Shown in pieces: positions 16,325 to 24,115 of a stretch of DNA of 64,000 bases (positions are counted from its first letter, which is position 1; each line of letters starts with the position of its first letter). The stretch comes from Flavobacterium sp. ENC. Lineage in GTDB: Bacteria > Bacteroidota > Bacteroidia > Flavobacteriales > Flavobacteriaceae. The stretch is taken from assembly GCF_020991415.1 (NCBI RefSeq), contig NZ_JAJMOY010000005.1, positions 310,001 to 374,000 on the forward strand. Reading direction: 5' to 3'. A program made the translations under genes and the position numbers. A model generated the notes under the pieces. That model ran no database searches, had not been told where the DNA came from, and saw nothing but the letters and a program-made list of their open reading frames with translations.

Positions 16325-16348
16325 TTCGGGAGGCACTCGCCTCCCGAA
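16325..16348 (-). promoter_or_regulatory. GC-rich hairpin in the rpsH leader
   Basis: A perfect 10-bp stem, TTCGGGAGGC with GCCTCCCGAA, and a 4-base loop, ending 24 bases before the rpsH ATG. No T tract follows in the minus direction, so it is unlikely to be a simple terminator. It lies inside the transcript from the rpsH promoter. Confidence 0.6.
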
Positions 16349-16380
16349 CCTTTAATCAATTAAAATTATTTTTTGGTTTG

Positions 16381-16411
16381 CAAAAGTACTAACTTATTGC
16401 GAGATTACCAA
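16381..16411 (-). promoter_or_regulatory. Internal promoter of rpsH and following genes
   Basis: The minus strand carries TTG (16411-16409, at the rpsN stop), a 20-base spacer and TACTTTTG (16388-16381), followed by CAAACC. It would start a transcript about 75-80 bases ahead of rpsH. Confidence 0.62.
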
Positions 16412-16674
16412 GATGCTTTTTTAACTCCGGGAATTAATCCATTATTAGCCATCTCACGGAAAGTTACACGTGAAATACCGAATTGACGGATATAACCTCT
16501 TGGTCTGCCTGTTAATTTACAACGATTGTGCAAACGAACTGGTGAAGCATTTTTAGGTAATTTTTGTAAACCTTCAAAATCTCCAGCTTCTTTCAAAGCT
16601 TTTCTTTTCTCAGCATACTTAGCTACCGTTTTCTCTCTTTTCACCTCACGGGCTTTCATTGATTCTTTAGCCAT
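16405..16674 (-). CDS. rpsN: 30S ribosomal protein S14, zinc-free form
   Basis: 89 residues, the longer C-minus version. It has no CxxC zinc pair, and the conserved end LTGRPRGYIRQFGISRVTFR is followed by GVKKASW. It lies 3 bases after rplE. A promoter-like sequence overlaps its stop codon. Confidence 0.96.
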   Translation of the reverse strand: MAKESMKAREVKREKTVAKYAEKRKALKEAGDFEGLQKLPKNASPVRLHNRCKLTGRPRGYIRQFGISRVTFREMANNGLIPGVKKASW

Positions 16675-16677
16675 GTC

Positions 16678-17229
16678 TTAATTCTTTTTAAAAGGTAATC
16701 CTAATTCAGCCAATAATGACTTTGCTTCCTTGTCTGTTTTTGCAGTAGTAACAAATGTAATATCCATTCCTGAAATTTTGTTTACTTTGTCAATATCAAT
16801 TTCAGGGAAAATGATTTGCTCCAAAACTCCAAGGTTGTAATTACCTCTTCCGTCGAAACCAGTAGCTTTGATACCACTAAAATCTCTAACGCGTGGCAAA
16901 GCAGAAGTAATAAGTCTATCTAAAAACTCATACATTCTTTCACCACGTAAAGTAACTTTTGCTCCAATAGGCATCCCTTTTCTCAATTTAAAAGACGCAA
17001 CGTCTTTCTTTGAAATTGTAGATACTGCTTTTTGTCCAGTGATCTTTGTTAACTCATCAACTGCATAGTCAATAAGTTTTTTATCAGATACAGCTGCACC
17101 AACTCCACGGCTCAAAACGATTTTTTCAAGTTTTGGAACTTGCATTACGTTTGTATATCCGAATTCCTCTTTAAGAGCAGAGATTACTCTACTCTTATAT
17201 TCTTCTTTTAGTCTAGGTGTATATGCCAT
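16678..17229 (-). CDS. rplE: 50S ribosomal protein L5
   Basis: 183 residues with LEKIVLSRGVGAAVSDKKL, the GMPIGAKVTLRGERMYEFLD loop and the C-terminal FPEIDIDKVNKISGMDITFV. L5 binds 5S rRNA and touches P-site tRNA. It has two-base and three-base spacers to rplX and rpsN. Confidence 0.97.
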   Translation of the reverse strand: MAYTPRLKEEYKSRVISALKEEFGYTNVMQVPKLEKIVLSRGVGAAVSDKKLIDYAVDELTKITGQKAVSTISKKDVASFKLRKGMPIGAKVTLRGERMYEFLDRLITSALPRVRDFSGIKATGFDGRGNYNLGVLEQIIFPEIDIDKVNKISGMDITFVTTAKTDKEAKSLLAELGLPFKKN

Positions 17230-17231
17230 TA

Positions 17232-17546
17232 CTATAGTACTTGATTAGATTTTTTTGAAAATCTTACTTTCTTATCTCCTTCTACTCTAATACCAACTCT
17301 AGTTGTTTCCTTTGTTTTAGGATCAATTAGTGAAATGTTAGATATTTGTATAGAAGCTTCTTTCTTAACGATACCACCTTGAGGGTTTTTAGCACTTGGT
17401 TTTGTATGTTTCGAAACCATGTTTACACCTTCAACTATCGCTTTATTTTTCTCACGGTAAACACGTAGAACTTTACCTTCAGCACCTTTATGGTCTCCAG
17501 CAATAACTCTTACGATATCTCCTGATTTAATTTTTAGCTTTATCAT
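17232..17546 (-). CDS. rplX: 50S ribosomal protein L24
   Basis: 104 residues. The KOW motif is near the start (KSGDIVRVIAGDHKGAEGKV), and NMVSKHTKPSAKNPQGGIV follows. L24 starts assembly of the large subunit. It lies between rplN and rplE. Confidence 0.97.
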   Translation of the reverse strand: MIKLKIKSGDIVRVIAGDHKGAEGKVLRVYREKNKAIVEGVNMVSKHTKPSAKNPQGGIVKKEASIQISNISLIDPKTKETTRVGIRVEGDKKVRFSKKSNQVL

Positions 17547-17557
17547 CTTAAAACGAA

Positions 17558-17926
17558 TTAAAGCACTTCTGGTGCTAATGATACAATTTTCATGAATTGT
17601 TTTTCACGAAGTTCTCTTGCTACCGGACCAAAAACACGTGTTCCTCTCATTTCCCCTGCAGCGTTCAAAAGAACACATGCATTATCATCGAAACGGATAT
17701 AAGAACCATCAGCTCTTCTCACTTCTTTTTTGGTACGTACAACAACTGCAGTTGAAACAGCTCCTTTTTTAACGTTACCGTTAGGAGTTGCATCTTTAAT
17801 AGATACTACAATCTTGTCACCAACAGAGGCATACCTTCTTTTGGTACCTCCTAAAACACGGATAGTTAAAACTTCTTTTGCTCCCGTGTTATCTGCTACT
17901 TTTAGTCTTGATTCCTGTTGTACCAT
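17558..17926 (-). CDS. rplN: 50S ribosomal protein L14
   Basis: 122 residues, the universal length. It begins MVQQESRLKVADNTGAKEVL and contains RFDDNACVLLNAAGEMRGTR, the signature region, ending IVSLAPEVL. It lies 2 bases after rpsQ. Confidence 0.98.
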   Translation of the reverse strand: MVQQESRLKVADNTGAKEVLTIRVLGGTKRRYASVGDKIVVSIKDATPNGNVKKGAVSTAVVVRTKKEVRRADGSYIRFDDNACVLLNAAGEMRGTRVFGPVARELREKQFMKIVSLAPEVL

Positions 17927-17928
17927 AA

Positions 17929-18189
17929 TTATTTAGCTCTTTCTAAGATTTCAACTAATCTCCAACATTTTGTTTTACTTAAAGGACGCGTTTCGCTAAT
18001 TCTTACAGTATCTCCAATGTTACAGTCGTTTGTTTCGTCGTGTGCAACGTATTTCTTTGTTTTCAACACGAACTTACCGTATAACGGGTGTTTTACTTTT
18101 CTTACTTCAGCAATAACAATAGATTTATCCATTTTATTTGAAGTAACAACACCTATTCTTTCTTTTCTTAAATTTCTTTTTTCTTCCAT
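17929..18189 (-). CDS. rpsQ: 30S ribosomal protein S17
   Basis: 86 residues. The OB-fold core (RIGVVTSNKMDKSIVIAEVR) is followed by the signature GDTVRISETRPLSKTKCWRL. A primary 16S rRNA binder. The start MEEKRNLRK follows rpmC by 17 bases. Confidence 0.97.
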   Translation of the reverse strand: MEEKRNLRKERIGVVTSNKMDKSIVIAEVRKVKHPLYGKFVLKTKKYVAHDETNDCNIGDTVRISETRPLSKTKCWRLVEILERAK

Positions 18190-18206
18190 CTTTCAGCAGA
18201 ATACAA

Positions 18207-18398
18207 TTATTGTAACTCTCTTTTAGTTAGCTCTGTAGCCAATCTTGCAACTGTTCTTCTTACACTTCTGATTTGAAGTGGGTTCTCAATTGGAGAAATA
18301 GCGTGGGCCATTTTTAGGTCAGCATATATCTTCTTAGTTTGACTAAGTTTTTCTTGCAACTCCGCTGCAGAAAGATCTTTTATTTCTGATTGTTTCAT
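18207..18398 (-). CDS. rpmC: 50S ribosomal protein L29
   Basis: 63 residues forming two helices: MKQSEIKDLSAAELQEKLSQ, then KMAHAISPIENPLQIRSVRR. It lies by the exit tunnel, where trigger factor and SRP dock in other bacteria. It lies between rplP and rpsQ. Confidence 0.96.
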   Translation of the reverse strand: MKQSEIKDLSAAELQEKLSQTKKIYADLKMAHAISPIENPLQIRSVRRTVARLATELTKRELQ

Positions 18399-18411
18399 AA
18401 TATACTATTAA

Positions 18412-18837
18412 TTATGCTTCGAAATCTCTAGCAACGACGAACTTAGTTTTTACTGGAAGCTTTTGAGCTGCAAGACGTAACGCCTCTTTTGCAACTGATA
18501 AAGGAACTCCTCCAACTTCAAACATAATTCTTCCGGGTTTAACAACGGCAGCCCAATATTCAACGGCACCTTTACCTTTACCCATACGTACCTCAAGAGG
18601 TTTCTTAGTAATTGGTTTGTCTGGAAATATTTTGATCCATAATTGTCCTTCTCTCTTCATGAAACGAGTTGCAGCAATACGCGCAGCTTCGATTTGACGA
18701 GACGTTAAGAACATTCCATCTTCATGTACAGATTTAATACCAAACATTCCATTAGAAAGTTCATGCCCTCTTTGAGAGTTACCTTTCATTTTACCTTTCT
18801 GTACCTTACGGTATTTTGTTCTTTTAGGCTGTAACAT
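18412..18837 (-). CDS. rplP: 50S ribosomal protein L16
   Basis: 141 residues, beginning MLQPKRTKYRKVQKGKMKGN. Conserved are WIKIFPDKPITKKPLEVRMG and KGKGAVEYWAAVVKPGRIMFE in sequence. L16 helps shape the A-site and peptidyl-transferase region. It lies 19 bases after rpsC. Confidence 0.98.
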   Translation of the reverse strand: MLQPKRTKYRKVQKGKMKGNSQRGHELSNGMFGIKSVHEDGMFLTSRQIEAARIAATRFMKREGQLWIKIFPDKPITKKPLEVRMGKGKGAVEYWAAVVKPGRIMFEVGGVPLSVAKEALRLAAQKLPVKTKFVVARDFEA

Positions 18838-18856
18838 TTTTCTTTAGTTTAAAAAT

Positions 18857-19618
18857 TTACTTTCTTTTACGAGCGTCTGGTTTTCCACCTTTATTAAAGG
18901 GTTTTCTGTCTCCTCTTGGAGAATCACCACCTTTACCACCACCAGTTCCGGATTGTTTTTTATCCATTCCTGCAAGTGGGGAAAGATCTCTCTTTCCATA
19001 AACTTCACCTTTCATGATCCATACTTTGATACCCATTCTACCGTAAGTAGTGTGAGCTTCAGCCAAAGCATAATCAATATCAGCTCTGAAAGTTGATAGA
19101 GGAATTCTACCTTCTTTGAAACCTTCTGAACGCGCCATCTCTGCACCATTCAAACGACCAGAAATCAAAACTTTGATACCTTCAGCGTTCATACGCATAG
19201 AAGCAGCAATAGCCATTTTGATTGCACGTCTGTAAGAAATACGGCTTTCGATTTGACGAGCGATGCTTGTCGCCACAAGATAAGCATCTAACTCAGGTCT
19301 TTTAATTTCAAAGATGTTGATTTGAACCTCTTTGTCAGTAACTTTCTTAAGTTCTTCTTTCAACTTGTCTACCTCTTGTCCGCCTTTTCCGATAATGATA
19401 CCAGGTCTTGCAGTAGTGATAGTAACGGTTACAAGTTTCAAAGTTCTCTCGATGATTACTTTAGATACACTAGCTTTTGATAAACGAGCGTGGATATACT
19501 TTCTGATTTTGTGATCTTCGGCAAGTTTGTCACCGTAATCATTTCCACCATACCAGTTTGAGTCCCACCCTCTGATGATACCAAGTCTATTTCCAATTGG
19601 ATTTGTCTTTTGTCCCAT
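18857..19618 (-). CDS. rpsC: 30S ribosomal protein S3
   Basis: 253 residues. The KH domain shows TARPGIIIGKGGQEVDKL with its GKGG loop. The C-terminal domain includes GRLNGAEMARSEGFKEGRIP and ends GVKVWIMKGE-like. A basic glycine/lysine-rich tail of about 35 residues follows. S3 lines the mRNA entry channel. It lies 5 bases after rplV. Confidence 0.97.
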   Translation of the reverse strand: MGQKTNPIGNRLGIIRGWDSNWYGGNDYGDKLAEDHKIRKYIHARLSKASVSKVIIERTLKLVTVTITTARPGIIIGKGGQEVDKLKEELKKVTDKEVQINIFEIKRPELDAYLVATSIARQIESRISYRRAIKMAIAASMRMNAEGIKVLISGRLNGAEMARSEGFKEGRIPLSTFRADIDYALAEAHTTYGRMGIKVWIMKGEVYGKRDLSPLAGMDKKQSGTGGGKGGDSPRGDRKPFNKGGKPDARKRK

Positions 19619-19623
19619 GCTGC

Positions 19624-20037
19624 TTAAGAATTGCTTTGTGTGTTATTGATAGCTCCAAGCACGATTGTTACGTGGTTAGAACGTTTTCTTATTCTGTGTG
19701 CACGACCTTGTGGAGCTGGACGAAGTCTTTTCAACATCATTCCACCATCTACTCTGATCTCTTTAACAAATAATCCAGCTTCTTCTAAATTACCTTCACT
19801 ATTTTTTTGCTCCCAGTTGTTGATTGCAGATAATAATAGTTTCTCTAATTTTCTTGAAGCCTCTTTAGAACTGAATCTTAAGATGTTAAGTGCTCTTTCT
19901 ACCTTCTGACCTCTTACCAAGTCCGCTACTAAGCGCATTTTTCTAGGTGAAGTAGGGCAGTTATTCAATTTTGCGAAAGCAATAGACTTATTAGCCTCTT
20001 TTCTCGCATCTGCTGTTTCTCTTTTACGAACTCCCAT
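19624..20037 (-). CDS. rplV: 50S ribosomal protein L22
   Basis: 137 residues. The extended loop that lines the exit tunnel is visible (VDGGMMLKRLRPAPQGRAHR). The fold begins SPRKMRLVADLVRGQKVERA. Bacteroidota L22 carry the short basic N-terminal lead seen here. It lies between rpsS and rpsC. Confidence 0.97.
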   Translation of the reverse strand: MGVRKRETADARKEANKSIAFAKLNNCPTSPRKMRLVADLVRGQKVERALNILRFSSKEASRKLEKLLLSAINNWEQKNSEGNLEEAGLFVKEIRVDGGMMLKRLRPAPQGRAHRIRKRSNHVTIVLGAINNTQSNS

Positions 20038-20043
20038 TGCTTC

Positions 20044-20322
20044 TTATTTTTTACCTTTATTTTTTGCTCCAGCATGACCTCTAAAAGATCTAGTTGGTGA
20101 AAATTCTCCTAATTTGTGACCTACCATGTTTTCTGTTACGTAAACTGGTACAAATTGACGACCGTTATGAACTGCGATTGTTTGTCCAACGAAATCCGGA
20201 GTAATCATAGAAGCTCTAGACCAAGTCTTTACTACACTATTTTTACCACTTTCTACGTTTTCCTGAACTTTCTTGTCTAACTTATAATGAACGAAAGGTC
20301 CTTTTTTTAATGAACGTGCCAT
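20044..20322 (-). CDS. rpsS: 30S ribosomal protein S19
   Basis: 92 residues. MARSLKKGPFVHYKLDKKVQ begins the family core, and GHKLGEFSPTRSFRGHAGAK completes it. It sits in the head of the 30S subunit with S13. It has 6-base spacers on both sides. Confidence 0.97.
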   Translation of the reverse strand: MARSLKKGPFVHYKLDKKVQENVESGKNSVVKTWSRASMITPDFVGQTIAVHNGRQFVPVYVTENMVGHKLGEFSPTRSFRGHAGAKNKGKK

Positions 20323-20328
20323 ATCTTA

Positions 20329-21153
20329 TTATTTCTTTCTACGTTCTACGATATACTTGTTACTCGGGTTTTTCTTAGAACGAGTTCTATAACCTTTTGC
20401 TGGTATTCCATTTCTTGAACGTGGATGTCCACCAGAAGAACGTCCTTCTCCACCACCCATTGGGTGATCAACAGGGTTCATTGCAACAGGTCTTGTTCTA
20501 GGTCTTCTTCCTAACCATCTTGTTCTACCAGCTTTTCCTGATACAACTAATTGGTGGTCTGAATTAGAAACAGCTCCAATTGTAGCCGAACAAGTTAACA
20601 AGATCAATCTTGTTTCACCAGATGGCATTTTAATTGTAGCATATTTTCCGTCTCTTGCCATTAACTGAGCAAATGTACCAGCTGAACGAGCGATTACCGC
20701 TCCCTGACCTGGACGTAACTCAATACAAGAGATTACAGTTCCTAAAGGAATTCTGCTTAAAGGTAATGTATTACCAATTTCAGGTTGAGATTCTGGACCA
20801 GAAACTAATTTCTGACCAACTTTCAATCCGTTTTGTGCAATTACATAAGTTTTCTCACCATCAGCATAAGCTAATAAAGCGATAAATGCAGTACGATTTG
20901 GATCATATTCGATTGATTTCACTGTAGCCGGAATTCCTTCTTTTGTACGTTTGAAATCAATAATACGATATCTCTGCTTGTGACCACCACCCGTATAACG
21001 CATGGTCATCTTTCCTTGACTATTTCTACCTCCAGAGTTTTTTATCGGCGCTATCAAAGAGCGTTCCGGCTTATCAGTTGTAATGGCGTCATAACCATTC
21101 ACAACTCTAAATCGCTGACCTGGGGTAATAGGTTTTAATTTTCTTACTGACAT
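20329..21153 (-). CDS. rplB: 50S ribosomal protein L2
   Basis: 274 residues, the usual length. Conserved are RYTGGGHKQRYRIIDFKRTK in the N-terminal OB fold, the SH3-like domain, and NPVDHPMGGGEGRSSGGHPR holding the histidine needed for peptidyl transfer. It lies between rplW and rpsS. Confidence 0.98.
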   Translation of the reverse strand: MSVRKLKPITPGQRFRVVNGYDAITTDKPERSLIAPIKNSGGRNSQGKMTMRYTGGGHKQRYRIIDFKRTKEGIPATVKSIEYDPNRTAFIALLAYADGEKTYVIAQNGLKVGQKLVSGPESQPEIGNTLPLSRIPLGTVISCIELRPGQGAVIARSAGTFAQLMARDGKYATIKMPSGETRLILLTCSATIGAVSNSDHQLVVSGKAGRTRWLGRRPRTRPVAMNPVDHPMGGGEGRSSGGHPRSRNGIPAKGYRTRSKKNPSNKYIVERRKK

Positions 21154-21162
21154 TTTTCTATC

Positions 21163-21453
21163 TTAGATATTGTTGTAAAAATCAATTGTTTCTCCTTCTT
21201 GTACTTGAACAATCGCTTTCTTAATTGCATTTGTCTTTCCACTGATCAAACCACTTTTAGTGTATTTTGTAGTTCTGTCCGGTCTTACGTTCATCGTGTT
21301 AACTGAAACGATAGTTACTCCATAAGCAGCTTCAATAGCTTTCTTAATCTGAACTTTGTTTGCTTTTTTGTCAACAACGAATCCGAAGCGGTTTAAAACT
21401 TCACTTTCTTTGGTTACTTTTTCTGTTACTATAGGTCTAATTATGATACTCAT
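21163..21453 (-). CDS. rplW: 50S ribosomal protein L23
   Basis: 96 residues, beginning MSIIIRPIVTEKVTKESEVL with the conserved RPIVTEK motif. It forms the docking site for trigger factor and SRP at the tunnel exit. It has 7 and 9 base spacers to rplD and rplB. Confidence 0.97.
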   Translation of the reverse strand: MSIIIRPIVTEKVTKESEVLNRFGFVVDKKANKVQIKKAIEAAYGVTIVSVNTMNVRPDRTTKYTKSGLISGKTNAIKKAIVQVQEGETIDFYNNI

Positions 21454-21460
21454 ATTCCTA

Positions 21461-22090
21461 TTATTTGCTTAAATTTTCTTCAATTAACTCCAAAGAACCT
21501 TCTAAAAGCACTAAATTGTTAGTGTTTAAAATAGCGTAAGTGCTTAATTCTGAGCTAGTTACGACATTAGAAGCCTTTAAATTGCGTGAGGACAAATATA
21601 CATTTTTATTCGACTCTCCCAACACAAATAGAGATTTTTTATTTTCTAACCCTAAAGCTTTCAAAACGTTAATGAAATTTTTAGTGTTTGGAGTTTCAAA
21701 TTTAAAGTCCTCAAGAACGATAATATTTGACTCTTTTGCTTTGATTGAGAACGCTGATTTTCTTGCCAATCTTTTCAAGCTTTTATTCAATTTGAATGAA
21801 TAACTTCTTGGTCTTGGTCCGAAAACTGTTCCACCACCTTTAAACAATGGATTTTTGATACTTCCCGCACGAGCTGTACCTGTTCCTTTTTGTTTCTTAA
21901 TCTTACGTGTACTTCCTGTCACTTCAGCTCTTTCTTTAGCTTTGTGAGTTCCTTGTCTTTGATTAGCAAGATATTGCTTAACATCAAGGTATACAGCGTG
22001 ATTGTTTGGTTCAATTGCGAATACTGAATCAGAAAGTTGAACTTTTCTTCCAGTATCTTTTCCGTTGAAATCTAATACTTTTACTTCCAT
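21461..22090 (-). CDS. rplD: 50S ribosomal protein L4
   Basis: 209 residues. The tunnel-lining loop (KQKGTGTARAGSIKNPLFKG, then GGTVFGPRPRSYSFKLNK) is intact. L4 also represses the S10 operon in E. coli; no such leader was recognised here. The start overlaps the rplC stop by one base (TAATG), implying translational coupling. Confidence 0.97.
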   Translation of the reverse strand: MEVKVLDFNGKDTGRKVQLSDSVFAIEPNNHAVYLDVKQYLANQRQGTHKAKERAEVTGSTRKIKKQKGTGTARAGSIKNPLFKGGGTVFGPRPRSYSFKLNKSLKRLARKSAFSIKAKESNIIVLEDFKFETPNTKNFINVLKALGLENKKSLFVLGESNKNVYLSSRNLKASNVVTSSELSTYAILNTNNLVLLEGSLELIEENLSK

Positions 22091-22707
22091 TACTTCTGAA
22101 TGATTACATAAGAGTTTTTATGTCCAGGAACACATCCTTTAATAACAAGTAGGTTCTTTTCAGCTACTACTTTTAAAACTCTAAGGTTTTGAACTTTTAC
22201 ATTGTCTCCTCCCATTCTTCCAGCCATACGCATTCCTTTGAATACTCTGGATGGATAAGAAGAAGCTCCCACAGAACCTGGCGCTCTTAAACGGTTGTGT
22301 TGACCGTGAGTTGCTTGTCCAACACCACCAAATCCGTGACGTTTAACAACCCCTTGAAAACCTTTACCTTTAGATACACCTTGTACATCTACAAATTCTC
22401 CTTCAGCAAAAATAGAAACATCAATAAGATCTCCTAATTTTTGTTCAGTTGCAAAATCTTGAAATTCAACGACTTTTTTCTTAGCAACAGTTCCAGCTTT
22501 TTTAAAGTGACCTAAAGCCGCTTTAGTGGAATGTTTCTCGTTTTTGTCATCGAAACCAAGTTGCAACGCTTCGTACCCGTCAACACCTTTGGTTCTGACT
22601 TGGGTAACAACACACGGCCCAGCCTCGATTACTGTACAAGGAATGTTTTTCCCGTTTTCGTCGAAAATACTAGTCATGCCGATTTTTTTACCAATTAACC
22701 CAGACAT
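22090..22707 (-). CDS. rplC: 50S ribosomal protein L3
   Basis: 205 residues, MSGLIGKKIGMTSIFDENGK to the end, including KGFQGVVKRHGFGGVGQATH and NRLRAPGSVGASSYPSRVFK in order. It is an early assembly protein of the large subunit. It is the first gene of its transcription unit. rpsJ, normally directly upstream, is separated here by a regulator gene and 0.6 kb, and rplC has its own promoter at 22777-22808. Confidence 0.98.
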   Translation of the reverse strand: MSGLIGKKIGMTSIFDENGKNIPCTVIEAGPCVVTQVRTKGVDGYEALQLGFDDKNEKHSTKAALGHFKKAGTVAKKKVVEFQDFATEQKLGDLIDVSIFAEGEFVDVQGVSKGKGFQGVVKRHGFGGVGQATHGQHNRLRAPGSVGASSYPSRVFKGMRMAGRMGGDNVKVQNLRVLKVVAEKNLLVIKGCVPGHKNSYVIIQK

Positions 22708-22776
22708 AAATATTAATTATTAATTACTAAAATTCCCTTCAATTTGAAAATAACAGAAATTTCCAAACAGGGAGTG

Positions 22777-22808
22777 CAAAAGTAGACATTAAAATTGAAT
22801 ATACCAAA
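22777..22808 (-). promoter_or_regulatory. rplC operon promoter
   Basis: The minus strand has TTTG (22808-22805), a 20-base spacer and TACTTTTG (22784-22777), followed by CACTCCC. The transcript would carry a leader of about 65 bases before rplC. It is one of the best promoter matches in the window. Confidence 0.75.
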
Positions 22809-23361
22809 CGGTTACAAAAATTAAATCGCTCATTATCAAAATCCAAGCATCAAAGCTTCTACTAAGAACATTCTGTTAATAAAAAAAATACCGAACATCT
22901 CTATTAAGCCCTAAAAACATTTTTCTTAACAATTACTTAATTTAGCTCTTGAAAATCTTTGGCAACAGCCTAAACAAAAGACATTTCATCAAAAAGTGAC
23001 AATTAAAACAAATACAATTAAAACTAAAAAAGACACTCCAATCTGAACCAAAAAATAAAAACGAAACATTGCCAGCTCTCTTTTGCATTTAAAATATAAT
23101 TGTAAAAAACTTTTCTCTTTTTTTACCGATTTAACAATTTAAAATTACCAACCTTTCCTTTATCGTAACTATCCTTCAAATTTACAAGTTCCAAAACTTC
23201 GACAGTAATTATTTACACACGCGCTTAGCATCGTAAAGAACAAAACGAATGCCTCAATCCATACCGTGTAAAGAAAACAATTATACTCTTCTCAGAACAC
23301 TCTAAACAACTCCACTACAACTTTCACAAACTATATTTACTGTTAAATTTCACAACAAAAC
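22809..23361. other. Gene-free stretch upstream of the rplC promoter
   Basis: About 550 bases with no credible ORF, tRNA or hairpin. The plus strand is A/C/T-rich and very poor in G: 1 G against 18 C in 23281-23340, and 2 G against 12 C in 23101-23160. It holds no recognisable gene. It could be spacer or an unrecognised RNA. Confidence 0.5.
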
Positions 23362-23396
23362 AAAAAGACCACTTCGTTACCCGAAGTGGCCTTTTT
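23362..23396 (-). terminator. Terminator of the second XRE gene
   Basis: A 15-bp stem (23362-23376 with 23382-23396) and a 5-base loop. The one imperfect pair is a G-U wobble in the minus-strand RNA but a mismatch in the plus-strand RNA, which points to use on the minus strand. Confidence 0.85.
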
Positions 23397-23423
23397 TAAA
23401 AGTTACTTATTTTATTAAAAAGA

Positions 23424-23840
23424 TTATTTCTCTTTTAATAATTTTTCTAAATATTCATTTTTATCTTTTTCAGCCTGAACTAATCGCTCGTATAATTTTT
23501 TATTTTCATCATAAACTTCAACTAATTTATCAAGAGGATGAAATGTACAATGATTCGTTCCAAAATTAAACGCACCGCTATTAGTTGTATCATTAAATGT
23601 GTTGAAATAATTAAACACCCCTTCTTCCGAGAAATTTTTAATAGCTTCCACAGTTACGCCCAGAGCCTTTGCTACTTCAACTAATTTTTCTTCATCAATA
23701 GTCTCGCTGTTTTCCATAATAGAAACAGCCTGCTGATTGGTCCCTAATGCCTGCGCTAAGGCTTCTTGCTTCATGTCTTTTAGCTCACGAATACGGCTTA
23801 TTTTACGCCCTATGTGATTTGGTTTTGTTGCTGTACTCAT
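23424..23840 (-). CDS. XRE-family regulator lying between rpsJ and rplC
   Basis: 138 residues. HTH at about residues 12-68 (KISRIRELKDMKQEALAQAL, then LGTNQQAVSIMENSETI), a polar linker (NTFNDTTNSGAFNFGTNHCT) and a C-terminal coiled coil (HPLDKLVEVYDENKKLYERL). It is built like the XRE protein at 1980-2384, so the two are paralogues. A TATCTTTG box lies four bases before the ATG, and a terminator follows, so it is a one-gene unit inside the ribosomal cluster. Whether it controls ribosomal genes is unknown. Confidence 0.86.
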   Translation of the reverse strand: MSTATKPNHIGRKISRIRELKDMKQEALAQALGTNQQAVSIMENSETIDEEKLVEVAKALGVTVEAIKNFSEEGVFNYFNTFNDTTNSGAFNFGTNHCTFHPLDKLVEVYDENKKLYERLVQAEKDKNEYLEKLLKEK

Positions 23841-23844
23841 AATT

Positions 23845-23852
23845 CAAAGATA
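23845..23852 (-). promoter_or_regulatory. -7 box of the second XRE gene, leaderless position
   Basis: The minus strand reads TATCTTTG, then AATT, then the ATG. The four-base spacing predicts a leaderless mRNA. There is no TTG at the usual upstream distance. Confidence 0.55.
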
Positions 23853-24068
23853 ATAATTAAGTTCAATAATAAGTATTGGGTAAAAAATATTTAGCGTAGT
23901 ATAATACGAGAGACTATCCCACGCTTTTTCAATATTATTTAAATATAATATTTTTCTTATAAATAATTTATTTTAAAGTTAAATATAAAATACAAAGCAA
24001 CAACAGTAAAACTAAAATCTTCTACCTATATATATTCCAGGTTAAAACATTCAATTTATCACATAAAA

Positions 24069-24094
24069 AAAGCGAGACATTGCTGTCTCGCTTT
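24069..24094 (-). terminator. Terminator after rpsJ
   Basis: An 11-bp perfect stem (24069-24079 with 24084-24094), a 4-base loop and T residues beyond it in the minus direction. It ends the rpsL-rpsG-fusA-rpsJ transcript before the XRE gene and rplC. Confidence 0.85.
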
Positions 24095-24115
24095 CCTATA
24101 TAAAATATAATCTAA

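Noticed and set aside
16301..16336. N-terminal extension of rpsH
   Set aside because: It adds 12 residues not found in S8 and overlaps the leader hairpin; the MYTDPIADYL start is the family start.
22809..23361. A tRNA, tmRNA or other known RNA gene in the gap before rplC
   Set aside because: No cloverleaf, T-loop sequence or other known RNA landmark was found on either strand.
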